64,000 nucleotides of DNA from Bacteroidota bacterium (GTDB taxonomy: Bacteria; Bacteroidota; Bacteroidia; Chitinophagales; Chitinophagaceae). Below are positions 26,363 to 34,168 of the stretch, piece by piece. Each line of letters opens with the position of its first letter. Positions within the stretch are counted from its first letter, which is position 1. A program made the translations under genes and the position numbers. The notes under the pieces were generated by a model. That model was not told the origin of the DNA and did no database searches. It was given only the letters and a program-made list of their open reading frames with translations. The stretch spans positions 143,633 through 207,632 of the forward strand of contig JAFEAE010000001.1 in NCBI GenBank assembly GCA_018266575.1, in the 5' to 3' direction.

Positions 26363-27574
26363 ATGTATAATTTTGAAAGTTACATAAGAAGAGGTTTGAC
26401 GTTTATAAACAACCAGGCATTTCCCGGAAATAAGAAGCTGTCAACTTTAATGATCTATGCAACAGATCTGTGCGATTCAGCTTGTAAACATTGTCTTATC
26501 TGGGCAAAACGCCCGGTTAGTTTTTTGCCCTACGAAAAGATTATTGAGATCATGGGGAGTAATTGTATTACTTCACATACCAATATCGGATTGGAAGGAG
26601 GTGAATTTATGCTGCATCCTGATGCTGAAAAAATATTAGAATGGTTTCATAAAAACCACAGGAACTACGACCTTTTATCCAATTGCCTGAAGCCTGAAGG
26701 ATTGATCGATGCAGTTAAAAAATATTTGCCAAAAAGATTACTGATATCCCTTGATGGTACTCCTGATACCTACTTGCACATGCGTGGGAAAGCTGGTTAT
26801 GAAAGTGTGGTGAGGGTAATAGAAAATCTTAAAGAAGTTGTTCCTGTATCTGTGATGTTTACATTGTCTCCTTACAATGATTTTTCAGACTTGCAACATG
26901 TTGCAGAAGTTTGCAAGAAATACGGCATTGATATGCGTGTTGGGATTTATAATGACATCGCTTTTTTTGATACACTTGATAAAGCGCATGAAACTGATAT
27001 CGGGAGCCATAAGGATGAGCAACCTCTTCAGTTTGGTGACATAAAATCGCTAAAAGATGCCGGAGTTTTTGAAAAGAACAAAATAAAAAGACAAGCTGAA
27101 GAATCTGCGGACATTACCAGGCCGGTACATGATATGACAAAGCACTTTGAAAATTTTACCAATTCAATTCCACCCATAGTTAAAGAGTTCAAAGAAAATT
27201 ATGATTTTCTTGTTTTGTATAATGAGTGGAGACAAAATAATGTAAAATTAAAATGCTTCAGTATTTTGGATAGTTTGGTGATCTTGCCCAATGGCGATGT
27301 GCCTATTTGCCAGAACCTTGACCTTAAGATTGGTAATGTATTCAAAGATAATCTCGATAAAATTTTTAATGGGGAAGATGCCCGTGCGTTGCAAAAAAAA
27401 TATGTGCATGACTGTAACTTGTGCTGGCTGAATTTTCATCGGAAATATGATGTAATCTTATATAGAACGTTCGAAAAAAGCTTTGGTAAAACAGTTACTT
27501 CAAAATTATTTGGATATTATCAGTGGAGTGCGGATGGAAAATCCTATCAGCAAATAATAAACAATGTAAAGTGA
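26363..27574 (+). CDS. Radical SAM protein with SPASM-like C-terminus
   Basis: A 403-aa enzyme with DLCDSACKHCLIW (C-x3-C-x2-C, residues about 37-45) binding the SAM-cleaving 4Fe-4S cluster, NIGLEGGEFMLHPD as the GGE motif and LLISLDGTPDTYLHMRGKAG as a later core strand. Further cysteines (LKCFSILDSL, PNGDVPICQN and HDCNLCW) form a SPASM-like auxiliary cluster site. Relatives include peptide- and sugar-modifying enzymes. No small precursor-peptide gene was found beside it, so a glycan or lipid substrate is as likely as a peptide. It shares a GTGA overlap with the SDR gene that follows. Confidence 0.85.
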   Translation: MYNFESYIRRGLTFINNQAFPGNKKLSTLMIYATDLCDSACKHCLIWAKRPVSFLPYEKIIEIMGSNCITSHTNIGLEGGEFMLHPDAEKILEWFHKNHRNYDLLSNCLKPEGLIDAVKKYLPKRLLISLDGTPDTYLHMRGKAGYESVVRVIENLKEVVPVSVMFTLSPYNDFSDLQHVAEVCKKYGIDMRVGIYNDIAFFDTLDKAHETDIGSHKDEQPLQFGDIKSLKDAGVFEKNKIKRQAEESADITRPVHDMTKHFENFTNSIPPIVKEFKENYDFLVLYNEWRQNNVKLKCFSILDSLVILPNGDVPICQNLDLKIGNVFKDNLDKIFNGEDARALQKKYVHDCNLCWLNFHRKYDVILYRTFEKSFGKTVTSKLFGYYQWSADGKSYQQIINNVK

Positions 27575-28308
27575 ATGGGAATGTAATTATTATCGGCGCA
27601 ACTTCCGGCATTGGGAAAAATCTTGCATTATTGTTTGCAGAAAAAGGATATCATGTTGTTGCAACCGGCCGAAGAAAAAATCTGCTTGATGAATTAGCAA
27701 AAGAAAATCAAAATATTGTTTCAACTTCTTGTTTTGATATTACATCGGAAAATGCTCTTAAAAAAATTGATGATATTATTCTGAGCTTAGGCAAGGTTGA
27801 TATTTTTATTTATTGTGCTGGTATCGCTATACTAACAACATATCCGGATTGGAGCAGTGATCAGCAAATGATACGTCTTAATATTGAGGCATTCACAAAA
27901 TGTTCTGGATTTATGTTCAATTATTTTTTGCAACAAGGTTATGGGCAAATGGTTGTAATATCTTCTATTGCGGCCCTGCGTGGCGGAGGCAGTGCGCCGG
28001 TTTACAATGCATCAAAAGCTTTTCAAAGCCATTTATTTGAGAGCTTCAATATTCAGGCTTTGCAAAAAAATAAAAACATTGTTTTTACAGATATTAAACC
28101 CGGGTACGTAGATACAAAGATGGCAGTTGGAGAAAATAAATTTTGGGTTATGCCTGTTGAAAAAACCTGTGAGCAGATTTACAAAGCCATTTTGCATCGT
28201 AAAAGAGAAGCTGTTGTTACAAACAGATGGAAGATGGCGGCGTTCATTCTAAAATTCCTTCCTGGTTTTTTATTTTTCCGGCTGGTGAAGAAAAACGCAA
28301 ATCATTAA
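27571..28308 (+). CDS. Short-chain dehydrogenase/reductase
   Basis: NAD(P)-dependent oxidoreductase with a Rossmann fold. GATSGIGKNLA is the cofactor loop, and ATGRRKN suggests preference for NADPH (basic residue after strand 2). YCAG stands in for the NNAG motif, and the catalytic Ser and YxxxK are in ISSIAALRGG and YNASKAF. The C-terminal segment FILKFLPGFLFFRLVKK could touch the membrane. I place the start at GTG 27571, which overlaps the radical SAM stop (GTGA) and gives a normal 245 aa; the frame continues further up inside that gene. The coupling suggests the two enzymes act on one substrate. Confidence 0.88.
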   Translation: MNGNVIIIGATSGIGKNLALLFAEKGYHVVATGRRKNLLDELAKENQNIVSTSCFDITSENALKKIDDIILSLGKVDIFIYCAGIAILTTYPDWSSDQQMIRLNIEAFTKCSGFMFNYFLQQGYGQMVVISSIAALRGGGSAPVYNASKAFQSHLFESFNIQALQKNKNIVFTDIKPGYVDTKMAVGENKFWVMPVEKTCEQIYKAILHRKREAVVTNRWKMAAFILKFLPGFLFFRLVKKNANH

Positions 28309-28895
28309 TCTTTCAATGAAAGCATCCTGTTAATATATTTTCCAACAATATCAAATTCCAAATTTACTCTATCGCCAGGAAATAGCTGTTGCATATTTGT
28401 GTGTGAGAAAGTATAGGGAATGATAGCAACCCAAAAATGTTTTTTTGTTACATTGAAAATAGTAAGGCTTATACCATTTAAACAAATTGACCCTTTTTCA
28501 ATAATCAGGTGATTGAATTTTTTTGGAAACTCAAAGCAAAACTCCCAGCTGCCATCCAATTCTTTTCGGTCTGTACAAACAGCAGTAGCATCAACATGGC
28601 CTTGTACAATATGCCCGTCCAGCCTGCCATCCATTTTCAGGCAGCGTTCAAGGTTGATGCTGTTGCTTTTTTTCCAATCGCCAAGATTGGTCTTTTTTAA
28701 TGTTTCAGCGATGGCTGTTACATAATGTGTGCCACTTGAAATTTTCTCAACAGTAAGGCAAACTCCATTATGGGAAAGGCTTTGGTCTGGTTTTAATTCT
28801 TCTGAAATCGGCGATTCAATGACGAAACTTGTGTTTGAGCCATTTATGATAATGTCTTTTACTTTCCCTGTTGCTTCTATGATTCCGGTAAACAT
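28305..28895 (-). CDS. ribE: Riboflavin synthase, alpha chain
   Basis: Dismutates two 6,7-dimethyl-8-ribityllumazine molecules to riboflavin. The 196-aa protein has the two tandem lumazine-binding domains: MFTGIIEATGKV with SLSHNGVCLTVEKI in the first, and GHIVQGHVDATAVC with GSICLNGISLTIFNV in the second. ATG at 28895 is the universal MFTGI start; the longer frame to 28988 runs into the rpsU leader. It converges with the SDR gene (stops overlap) and diverges from rpsU. No other rib genes are near. Confidence 0.95.
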   Translation of the reverse strand: MFTGIIEATGKVKDIIINGSNTSFVIESPISEELKPDQSLSHNGVCLTVEKISSGTHYVTAIAETLKKTNLGDWKKSNSINLERCLKMDGRLDGHIVQGHVDATAVCTDRKELDGSWEFCFEFPKKFNHLIIEKGSICLNGISLTIFNVTKKHFWVAIIPYTFSHTNMQQLFPGDRVNLEFDIVGKYINRMLSLKD

Positions 28896-28949
28896 AAGAG
28901 GCAAATTTCGGGTTTTTAAAATTGAATTTCGATTTTTGAATTTTTCGTG

Positions 28950-28957
28950 TATATTTG
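28950..28957 (+). promoter_or_regulatory. Putative -7 promoter box of rpsU
   Basis: TATATTTG fits TAnnTTTG and lies 42 bases before the rpsU ATG. A well-spaced -33 TTTG is not obvious. Confidence 0.35.
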
Positions 28958-28973
28958 CGCCCGTTAAATCACT

Positions 28974-28982
28974 AAAGGAGGT
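28974..28982 (+). promoter_or_regulatory. Perfect Shine-Dalgarno sequence of rpsU
   Basis: AAAGGAGGT is fully complementary to the anti-Shine-Dalgarno at the 3' end of 16S rRNA and ends nine bases before the ATG at 28992. Other starts in this window lack such a sequence. In Bacteroidota the anti-SD is occluded on the ribosome by a pocket including bS21, and a retained SD on rpsU has been proposed to give autoregulation. Confidence 0.85.
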
Positions 28983-28991
28983 ATCCAAATT

Positions 28992-29189
28992 ATGCTGATC
29001 ATCGACTCAAAAGATTGCGAAAACATCGACAAAGCGTTAAAAAAATATAAGAAGAAATTTGAAAAAGCAAAGGTTCTTGTTCAATTAAGAGAACGCCAGT
29101 CGTACACAAAACCGTCTGTTAAACGCAGAGGTGAAGTGCTAAAAGCGATCTACAAGCAACAGATAGCCAGTGGAAAAGTTGAATTATAA
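28992..29189 (+). CDS. rpsU: 30S ribosomal protein bS21
   Basis: A 65-aa basic protein reading MLIIDSKDCENIDKALKKYK and ending KQQIASGKVEL, with the central RERQSYTKPSVKRRGEVLKA typical of bS21. It sits near the 3' end of 16S rRNA. A perfect Shine-Dalgarno sequence precedes the ATG, which is exceptional here. A strong intrinsic terminator follows 26 bases after the stop, so the gene is a monocistronic unit. Confidence 0.97.
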   Translation: MLIIDSKDCENIDKALKKYKKKFEKAKVLVQLRERQSYTKPSVKRRGEVLKAIYKQQIASGKVEL

Positions 29190-29215
29190 GCTAAAAATTC
29201 TTCAACATACTTTAG

Positions 29216-29241
29216 GGCTGCTTGAAAAAGCAGCCTTTTTT
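29216..29241 (+). terminator. Intrinsic terminator after rpsU
   Basis: GGCTGCTT-GAAA-AAGCAGCC followed by six T. The stem is perfect. The stop codon of the opposing acyltransferase gene lies in the T-run. Confidence 0.9.
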
Positions 29242-30313
29242 ATTTAAAGATGTTTTTGAGTTGCAATGCTTTTTTCTCTACGACATACCAGGAAAAAACA
29301 GCAAGAGGGAGAACAAATAATATGGATAGAAAAAAGAATGTCCAGCTATCCTGAGGCTTGATATAATTTGCAACAAGTTGCTGAACAGGGAATGCAAAAA
29401 CATAAATACCATAAGATAGATCTGCTTTGGGTGTAATTTTTTTAAAAAAAGAAACTTTAATTGTCGCAATATACAATGTCATTAAGGGGACCAGGAAAAA
29501 TGTAATGACAAGCATATTTTTAAGATATATTAATAAGAGCAGAATTGTAATGGCCGGCATCCACCATGGTTTAATTATAATCTTCTTTTTATAAATATTG
29601 CAGAAGATGCCTGCAAGGAAGAGCACACCGAAATTCAAATAGCCAAAAAGGAGAATGGGCTTATGAAAGAATTTGGATAACACTATTTCCGCCTCATCCC
29701 GAAAAAACTGTCCCAAAATAAGTGTTACTATCATTACTACAGCAAGGATAAAATTCTTATAACGCGTTTTCAAAACTCCCCAGATCAAGATGAGTAAATA
29801 TAATTTTAGCTCAAGTGTGATTGTCCAAAGCGAAGAATTAACAGAAGGATTTCCCATTAACGAATGTTCAAAAACGCCGGGAAGTACATATTTTATTTCT
29901 ACTAAAAAAGCAGATGTTAGAAATTGAAAAAATACACTGTTGGAAAAATAGTCGGTGATATTCCAGGTTGTTACAATTGGCCCCAAAATAAATGCGCAGG
30001 CAAAAATAGAGAGCCATGCCGCGGGGTATATGCGAAGAAAACGTTTCCACACAAAATTTTTCCAAGATGAACTTTTTTCAAAACTCTGAGAAACCAGAAG
30101 CCCGCTGATAAAAAAGAAAACGGGTAACCCGAGTTGGTGTAAGTGAAATGAGTAATCATCATATTGGCCTTTAACATGTGTGGTAAGGCTGTAGGAATGT
30201 AATTTCACAACCATCATTGCGGCAATAAGCCGTATTAAGGTAAAATTATTAGTTGCATCATTTTCCAGATGTTGCTCCAGCGGGATGCTTTTATTTAACC
30301 AGTCGAATTTCAA
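29240..30313 (-). CDS. Acyltransferase family 3 membrane protein (second copy)
   Basis: A 357-aa integral membrane protein distantly related to the one at 21071. It shows NNFTLIRLIAAMMVVKLHSY (the expected His within VVKLHSY), HQLGLPVFFFISGLLVSQSF and WKNFVWKRFLRIYPAAWLSI, the core signature of OafA-type O-acyltransferases, with about nine further helices. No SGNH domain. It is monocistronic between rpsU and the xerC-like gene, and probably decorates a surface glycan. Confidence 0.88.
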   Translation of the reverse strand: MKFDWLNKSIPLEQHLENDATNNFTLIRLIAAMMVVKLHSYSLTTHVKGQYDDYSFHLHQLGLPVFFFISGLLVSQSFEKSSSWKNFVWKRFLRIYPAAWLSIFACAFILGPIVTTWNITDYFSNSVFFQFLTSAFLVEIKYVLPGVFEHSLMGNPSVNSSLWTITLELKLYLLILIWGVLKTRYKNFILAVVMIVTLILGQFFRDEAEIVLSKFFHKPILLFGYLNFGVLFLAGIFCNIYKKKIIIKPWWMPAITILLLLIYLKNMLVITFFLVPLMTLYIATIKVSFFKKITPKADLSYGIYVFAFPVQQLVANYIKPQDSWTFFFLSILFVLPLAVFSWYVVEKKALQLKNIFK

Positions 30314-30389
30314 AAGATAAAATCGTGTGATGGATAATTTCGCAATGCTACCGATAAATTATTAATTTTAACAACTAATCTCAATTCCT

Positions 30390-31280
30390 TTGGATTCATA
30401 TTTTCTTTCTTTCATTGATTACCTCAAGTTTGAGAAAAGATATTCTGCACATACTGTGCGTTCTTATCATGACGATTTACTGCAATTCTTTTCATTTCTT
30501 GAAATACAATTCGGAAAAATTTCCCTAGAAGAAATTTCATCTGCATTCATCCGCAGCTGGCTTGCTTCATTGAAAGATGAAAAGCTTACCTCCAAATCTA
30601 TTAACCGCAAGATTTCCGTACTCAAATCTTTTTTTAAATACCAGTTGAGAACGGGAGCGATCGAGCAAACACCTATGTTAAATATCATTGCACCAAAGAT
30701 CAGCAAGCGGTTGCCGGTGTATGTAGAGCAAAAAGATATTCAAACATTATTTTCCAATGTGGAGTTTTCTGATGATTGGCAAGGGTTAACAGATAAATTA
30801 TTGCTCAGTATTTTTTATAATACAGGTATGCGCCTAAGCGAATTGGTGAACATAAAAGAAAACCAGGTTGATTATAAAAGCCGCTATATAAAAATTCTTG
30901 GTAAAGGAAATAAAGAAAGAATAGTACCACTTAGCAAACAATTGTGTGATGATATTGACGGATACAGGCAGCAAAAAAGAAAACAACTTGAAAATTTTGA
31001 TGACGTTTTTTTACTGGTAAATAAAAACGGCAAAAAACTTTATCCCAAATATGTTTACCTCGCTGTTAAAAAATATCTCGGGGAAATCACTACGATAGAC
31101 AAAAAAAGCCCACACGTATTGCGCCACACATTTGCAACACATCTAACAAACAGCGGGGCAGATTTAAACTCCGTAAAAGAACTGCTCGGGCACTCCAGCC
31201 TTGCGGCTACACAGGTATACACGCATAACACTATCGAAAAGCTGAAAGAAGTTTATAAAAAATCACATCCAAAAGCATAA
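30390..31280 (+). CDS. xerC: Tyrosine recombinase, XerC/XerD type
   Basis: A 296-aa site-specific recombinase, the right size for chromosome dimer resolution at dif. N-terminal SAM-like domain about 1-85 (YLKFEKRYSAHTVRSYHDDL), catalytic domain after 100 with Arg in NTGMRLSELVNI, HxxR in HVLRHTFATHL, His in LLGHSSLAATQ and the nucleophile Tyr in VYTHNTIEKL. All five residues are present. The start is TTG at 30390 (MDSYFLSFIDYL); no ATG or GTG gives a better start. The absence of integrase-type neighbours or att repeats argues against a phage or island recombinase. XerC rather than XerD is a guess. Confidence 0.88.
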   Translation: MDSYFLSFIDYLKFEKRYSAHTVRSYHDDLLQFFSFLEIQFGKISLEEISSAFIRSWLASLKDEKLTSKSINRKISVLKSFFKYQLRTGAIEQTPMLNIIAPKISKRLPVYVEQKDIQTLFSNVEFSDDWQGLTDKLLLSIFYNTGMRLSELVNIKENQVDYKSRYIKILGKGNKERIVPLSKQLCDDIDGYRQQKRKQLENFDDVFLLVNKNGKKLYPKYVYLAVKKYLGEITTIDKKSPHVLRHTFATHLTNSGADLNSVKELLGHSSLAATQVYTHNTIEKLKEVYKKSHPKA

Positions 31281-31457
31281 TTAATTGTTTCCTTTTAGCG
31301 TTGTTAATTAACCAATTTTTTGAGGGAAATTTATTTGGAAAAACAGCTTTGAAATATTAATTTCATTATGTTCTTGTGAGCGTTTATCCAACTCCAAATT
31401 AGCGCTCTATACCCAAGTTCTTTTATTTATTGTTTCACATATTAAAATGCGATTGTT

Positions 31458-31757
31458 ATGAACGTTAACATTCAGACCGTGCACTTTGATGCAGACGTAA
31501 AACTGACAGATTACGTGACTAAAAAAATGGAAAAATTAAACACCTTTCACGACCGCATCATTAAAGTAGATGTATTCCTTAAGCTTGACAATGTTGTTCA
31601 TACTATTAAGGATAAAGTCGCAGAGATCAGCGTGCATGTTCCCCGTCACCAGTTCTTCGTAAAATGTTCGTCCAAATCATTTGAAGAGTCATTCGACAAT
31701 GCATTTGAATCATTGATCAGCCAGATAAAAAGAAAGAAAAATAAACTGGCTGCCTGA
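31458..31757 (+). CDS. hpf: Ribosome hibernation-promoting factor, short form
   Basis: A 99-aa protein of the HPF/RaiA family that binds the 30S decoding region in stationary phase. MNVNIQTVHFDADVKLTDYV and the two long helices (about 15-35 and 75-95, KSFEESFDNAFESLISQIKR) with a basic C-terminal tail RKKNKLAA fit the short form; there is no dimerisation domain. A hairpin terminator follows closely. Placed between xerC and the tRNA-tuf operon. Confidence 0.92.
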   Translation: MNVNIQTVHFDADVKLTDYVTKKMEKLNTFHDRIIKVDVFLKLDNVVHTIKDKVAEISVHVPRHQFFVKCSSKSFEESFDNAFESLISQIKRKKNKLAA

Positions 31758-31778
31758 TCTGCAAATCATTCAGCAAAG

Positions 31779-31810
31779 AGGCTTCCACACAGGAAGCCTT
31801 TTTGTTTTTT
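31779..31810 (+). terminator. Intrinsic terminator after hpf
   Basis: AGGCTTCC-ACACA-GGAAGCCT followed by TTTTTGTTTTTT; perfect 8-bp stem. Confidence 0.88.
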
Positions 31811-31872
31811 ACAGATAACCGGATTTATTTTTCAAAATCAATTGATAATGTGCTAAAAAAAAGCAACCAAAA

Positions 31873-31903
31873 TTTTTGAATTTAACAAATTCGCTTACCT
31901 TTG
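31873..31903 (+). promoter_or_regulatory. Putative promoter of the tRNA-tuf operon
   Basis: TTTTTG at 31873-31878 and TACCTTTG at 31896-31903 are spaced 17 bases, matching the Bacteroidota -33/-7 consensus; the first tRNA starts 70 bases later. Confidence 0.65.
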
Positions 31904-31972
31904 CCTTCCCAAAAAATAGGGTTACACTATGTTTTGGGAAGTTCTTTTTTAGGAACGGGCAAAAATAAAGTT

Positions 31973-32045
31973 GCCACTTTAGCTCAGCTGGTAGAGCAAC
32001 TGATTTGTAATCAGTAGGTCGTTGGTTCGATTCCGACAAGTGGCT
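31973..32045 (+). tRNA. tRNA-Thr (anticodon TGT)
   Basis: GCCACTT pairs with AAGTGGC plus discriminator T; anticodon stem ACTGA/TCAGT with loop TTTGTAA gives TGT. First gene of a Thr-Tyr-Gly-Thr-tuf series like that of E. coli tufB. Confidence 0.96.
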
Positions 32046-32063
32046 CTGAAGTTTTAAGTAGCT

Positions 32064-32146
32064 GGGCAAGTAGCCAAGTGGCCAACGGCAACAGACTGTA
32101 AATCTGTCCTCTTCGGAGTTCGGTGGTTCGAATCCATCCTTGCCCA
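32064..32146 (+). tRNA. tRNA-Tyr (anticodon GTA)
   Basis: Acceptor GGGCAAG/CTTGCCC with discriminator A; anticodon loop CTGTAAA gives GTA. It has the long variable arm of class II tRNAs (83 nt in total). Confidence 0.96.
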
Positions 32147-32152
32147 CGTTTT

Positions 32153-32275
32153 AATTTGATAATTGGCTGATTAGCTGATGTGATAATTGAATAAATTTTT
32201 TAGTTCTTTGTATTTGTGATGAAACTATAATGATGAGAATTATCTCATCATCAAATTGGCCAATCATCACATTGT
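32153..32275. repeat. Heptad-periodic inverted repeat (locus 8) between tRNA genes
   Basis: Left arm 32153-32192 (words like AATTGGC, TGATTAG, CTGATGT, GATAATT). Right arm 32241-32275 (CTCATCA, TCAAATT, GGCCAAT, CATCACA). They are opposite-sense versions, separated by about 48 nt, between tRNA-Tyr and tRNA-Gly. Confidence 0.65.
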
Positions 32276-32280
32276 ATTCT

Positions 32281-32353
32281 GCGGAAGTAGCTCAGTTGGT
32301 AGAGCGACAGCCTTCCAAGCTGTAGGTCGCGGGTTCGAACCTCGTCTTCCGCT
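32281..32353 (+). tRNA. tRNA-Gly (anticodon TCC)
   Basis: Acceptor GCGGAAG/CTTCCGC with discriminator T; anticodon stem ACAGC/GCTGT with loop CTTCCAA gives TCC. Confidence 0.96.
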
Positions 32354-32356
32354 CTT

Positions 32357-32443
32357 TCAGTCATCAGTCGGCAGTCAACGGTAGTCAGACTGTCCTCTGC
32401 AGACCGACAACTGATGACTGAATACTGACGACCGATGACTGAG
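32357..32443. repeat. Heptad-periodic inverted repeat (locus 9) between tRNA genes
   Basis: Left arm 32357-32393 (CAGTCAT, CAGTCGG, CAGTCAA). Right arm 32402-32443 (CTGATGA, CTGAATA, CTGACGA, CCGATGA). The arms are complementary with a loop of about 8 nt and lie four bases after tRNA-Gly and four bases before tRNA-Thr. Confidence 0.85.
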
Positions 32444-32447
32444 GAAT

Positions 32448-32519
<72 letters not shown>

Positions 32520-32607
32520 CAAGTGGTGAGAGGTCCATTGTGAATGGTGAATAAATCCCGGGTTTTGGGATTGTTTAATTTTGGAGATTTGCCGTTTACG
32601 TGTTGAA

Positions 32608-32670
32608 AAGAGAACAAAATGTACAAGAGTGCGACGCAACGATGCTTAATAGTAGTTCTGTCGCCCGGTA
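32608..32670. repeat. Dispersed GCGACGCAACGATG repeat, copy E
   Basis: Reads AGAGAACAAAATGTACAAGAG, TGCGACGCAACGATG, CTTAATAGTAG, then TTCTGTCGCCCGG: the reverse complement of copy D. It lies inside the tRNA-tuf operon, 77 bases before the tuf start. Confidence 0.75.
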
Positions 32671-32746
32671 TATAAAAAGTAAAAAATCGTACTAAAGGCA
32701 GGTTGCCGATAGTGAAAATTTAAAACACAATTAAAAACAGATAACG

Positions 32747-33934
32747 ATGTCAAAAGAGACCTTTAAGAGGGACAAACCTCACCTTAATGTCGGTACTATT
32801 GGCCACATTGACCATGGTAAAACAACATTGACTGCCGCTATTACTACCATCTTGGCAAAAAGAGGTTTGGCGGAAGCAAAGAAATATGATGAAATCGATG
32901 CTGCTCCTGAAGAAAAGGAGAGAGGTATTACCATCAATACAGCTCACGTAGAATACCAGACAGCTAACCGCCACTATGCACACGTGGATTGCCCTGGTCA
33001 CGCTGACTACGTTAAAAATATGATTACTGGTGCTGCACAGATGGATGGTGCTATCCTTGTTGTTGCTGCAACTGACGGCCCGATGCCACAAACAAAAGAA
33101 CACATTCTGCTGGCCCGCCAGGTAGGCGTTCCACGCATGGTTGTTTTTATGAATAAAGTTGACCTTGTTGATGATCCTGAATTATTGGATCTTGTGGAAA
33201 TGGAAATCCGTGATTTGCTTAACTTCTACGGTTTTGATGGTGATAACACACCAATCATCAAAGGTTCTGCAACAGGAGCTTTGGCTGGTGAAGAAAAGTG
33301 GGTTAAAGCAATCGACGAATTAATGGAAGCTGTAGATACATACATTCCGTTGCCTCCTCGCCCGGTTGACCAACCATTCCTGATGTCTGTGGAAGATGTG
33401 TTCTCTATCACAGGTCGTGGTACAGTTGCTACAGGCCGTATCGAAAGAGGACGTATCAAAGTTGGTGAAGCTATCGAAATCGTAGGTTTGATGGAAGCTC
33501 CATTAACTTCTACTGTAACAGGTGTTGAAATGTTCCGCAAATTGCTCGATCAGGGTGAAGCTGGTGACAATGCAGGTTTGTTGTTACGTGGTATTGAAAA
33601 AACACAGGTTCGTCGTGGTATGGTGCTTGTAAAACCAGGCTCTATTACTCCGCATACCGAATTCAAAGGTGAAGTTTATGTGTTGAGCAAAGAAGAAGGT
33701 GGACGTCATACTCCATTCTTTAATAAATACCGTCCTCAGTTCTACTTCCGTACAACGGATGTAACAGGTGAAGTAACATTACCTGCAGGAACTGAAATGG
33801 TAATGCCTGGTGATAATACTTCATTAACTGTAAAACTTATTCAGCCGATCGCTATGGAGAAAGGTTTGAAATTCGCTATCCGCGAAGGTGGACGTACAGT
33901 TGGTGCAGGACAGGTTACGGAGATCATTAAATAG
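32747..33934 (+). CDS. tuf: Elongation factor Tu
   Basis: Delivers aminoacyl-tRNA to the ribosome as a GTP complex. The 395-aa protein has all G motifs: GHIDHGKTT (P-loop), the effector region [25 protein letters not shown] and NKVD, plus domain 2/3 landmarks [13 protein letters not shown] and the ending [10 protein letters not shown]. Only one tuf gene is in the window. It is part of a Thr-Tyr-Gly-Thr tRNA / tuf / tRNA-Trp / secE / nusG series, the classical order. Confidence 0.99.
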   Translation: MSKETFKRDKPHLNVGTIGHIDHGKTTLTAAITTILAKRGLAEAKKYDEIDAAPEEKERGITINTAHVEYQTANRHYAHVDCPGHADYVKNMITGAAQMDGAILVVAATDGPMPQTKEHILLARQVGVPRMVVFMNKVDLVDDPELLDLVEMEIRDLLNFYGFDGDNTPIIKGSATGALAGEEKWVKAIDELMEAVDTYIPLPPRPVDQPFLMSVEDVFSITGRGTVATGRIERGRIKVGEAIEIVGLMEAPLTSTVTGVEMFRKLLDQGEAGDNAGLLLRGIEKTQVRRGMVLVKPGSITPHTEFKGEVYVLSKEEGGRHTPFFNKYRPQFYFRTTDVTGEVTLPAGTEMVMPGDNTSLTVKLIQPIAMEKGLKFAIREGGRTVGAGQVTEIIK

Positions 33935-33958
33935 TTTAAATAATTAATGATAATTTTA

Positions 33959-33996
33959 CAATTAGCTAATTAGCAAATTTGCTAATTAGCTAATTC
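33959..33996. repeat. 38-bp near-perfect palindrome (heptad locus 10)
   Basis: CAATTAGCTAATTAGCAAA (33959-33977) and TTTGCTAATTAGCTAATTC (33978-33996) are reverse complements with a single mismatch at the outer end. Period-7 words (CTAATTA, GCAAATT) recur. It lies between tuf and tRNA-Trp. Confidence 0.85.
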
Positions 33997-34000
33997 GTTT

Positions 34001-34071
34001 ACGGGCATAGTTCAAAGGTAGAATAGAGGTCTCCAAAACCTTAGATCAGGGTTCGAATCCTTGTGCCCGTG
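34001..34071 (+). tRNA. tRNA-Trp (anticodon CCA)
   Basis: Acceptor ACGGGCA/TGCCCGT with discriminator G and, unlike the others here, an encoded CCA at 34072-34074. Anticodon stem GAGGT/ACCTT with loop CTCCAAA gives CCA. Located between tuf and secE as in many bacteria. Confidence 0.96.
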
Positions 34072-34077
34072 CCAGCA

Positions 34078-34163
34078 AATTCGAAAATTGCAAAATGTGA
34101 AAATGGCTCAATAAAGAGCCAGATCTTCATTGAGCTATTTTCTGATTGAGAAATTTTCAAATT
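34078..34163. repeat. Heptad-periodic inverted repeat (locus 11), 35-nt arms
   Basis: Arms 34078-34112 and 34129-34163 are each exactly five heptads long. In opposite orientation they match in register: AATTCGA/AATTTGA, AAATTGC/AAATTTC, AAAATGT/TCAATCA, GAAAATG/GAAAATA and GCTCAAT/GCTCAAT, around a 16-nt loop. It lies between tRNA-Trp and secE, and secE starts 6 bases after it. Confidence 0.85.
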
Positions 34164-34168
34164 GGTAT

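Noticed and set aside
26278..27574. RiPP precursor peptide next to the radical SAM gene
   Set aside because: The 85-base gap before it and the overlap after it hold no small ORF with a leader-like sequence.
30390..31280. Tyrosine recombinase as integrase of a genomic island
   Set aside because: Size and sequence fit XerC/D, and I see no att-like repeat at the nearby tRNAs and no phage or transfer genes.
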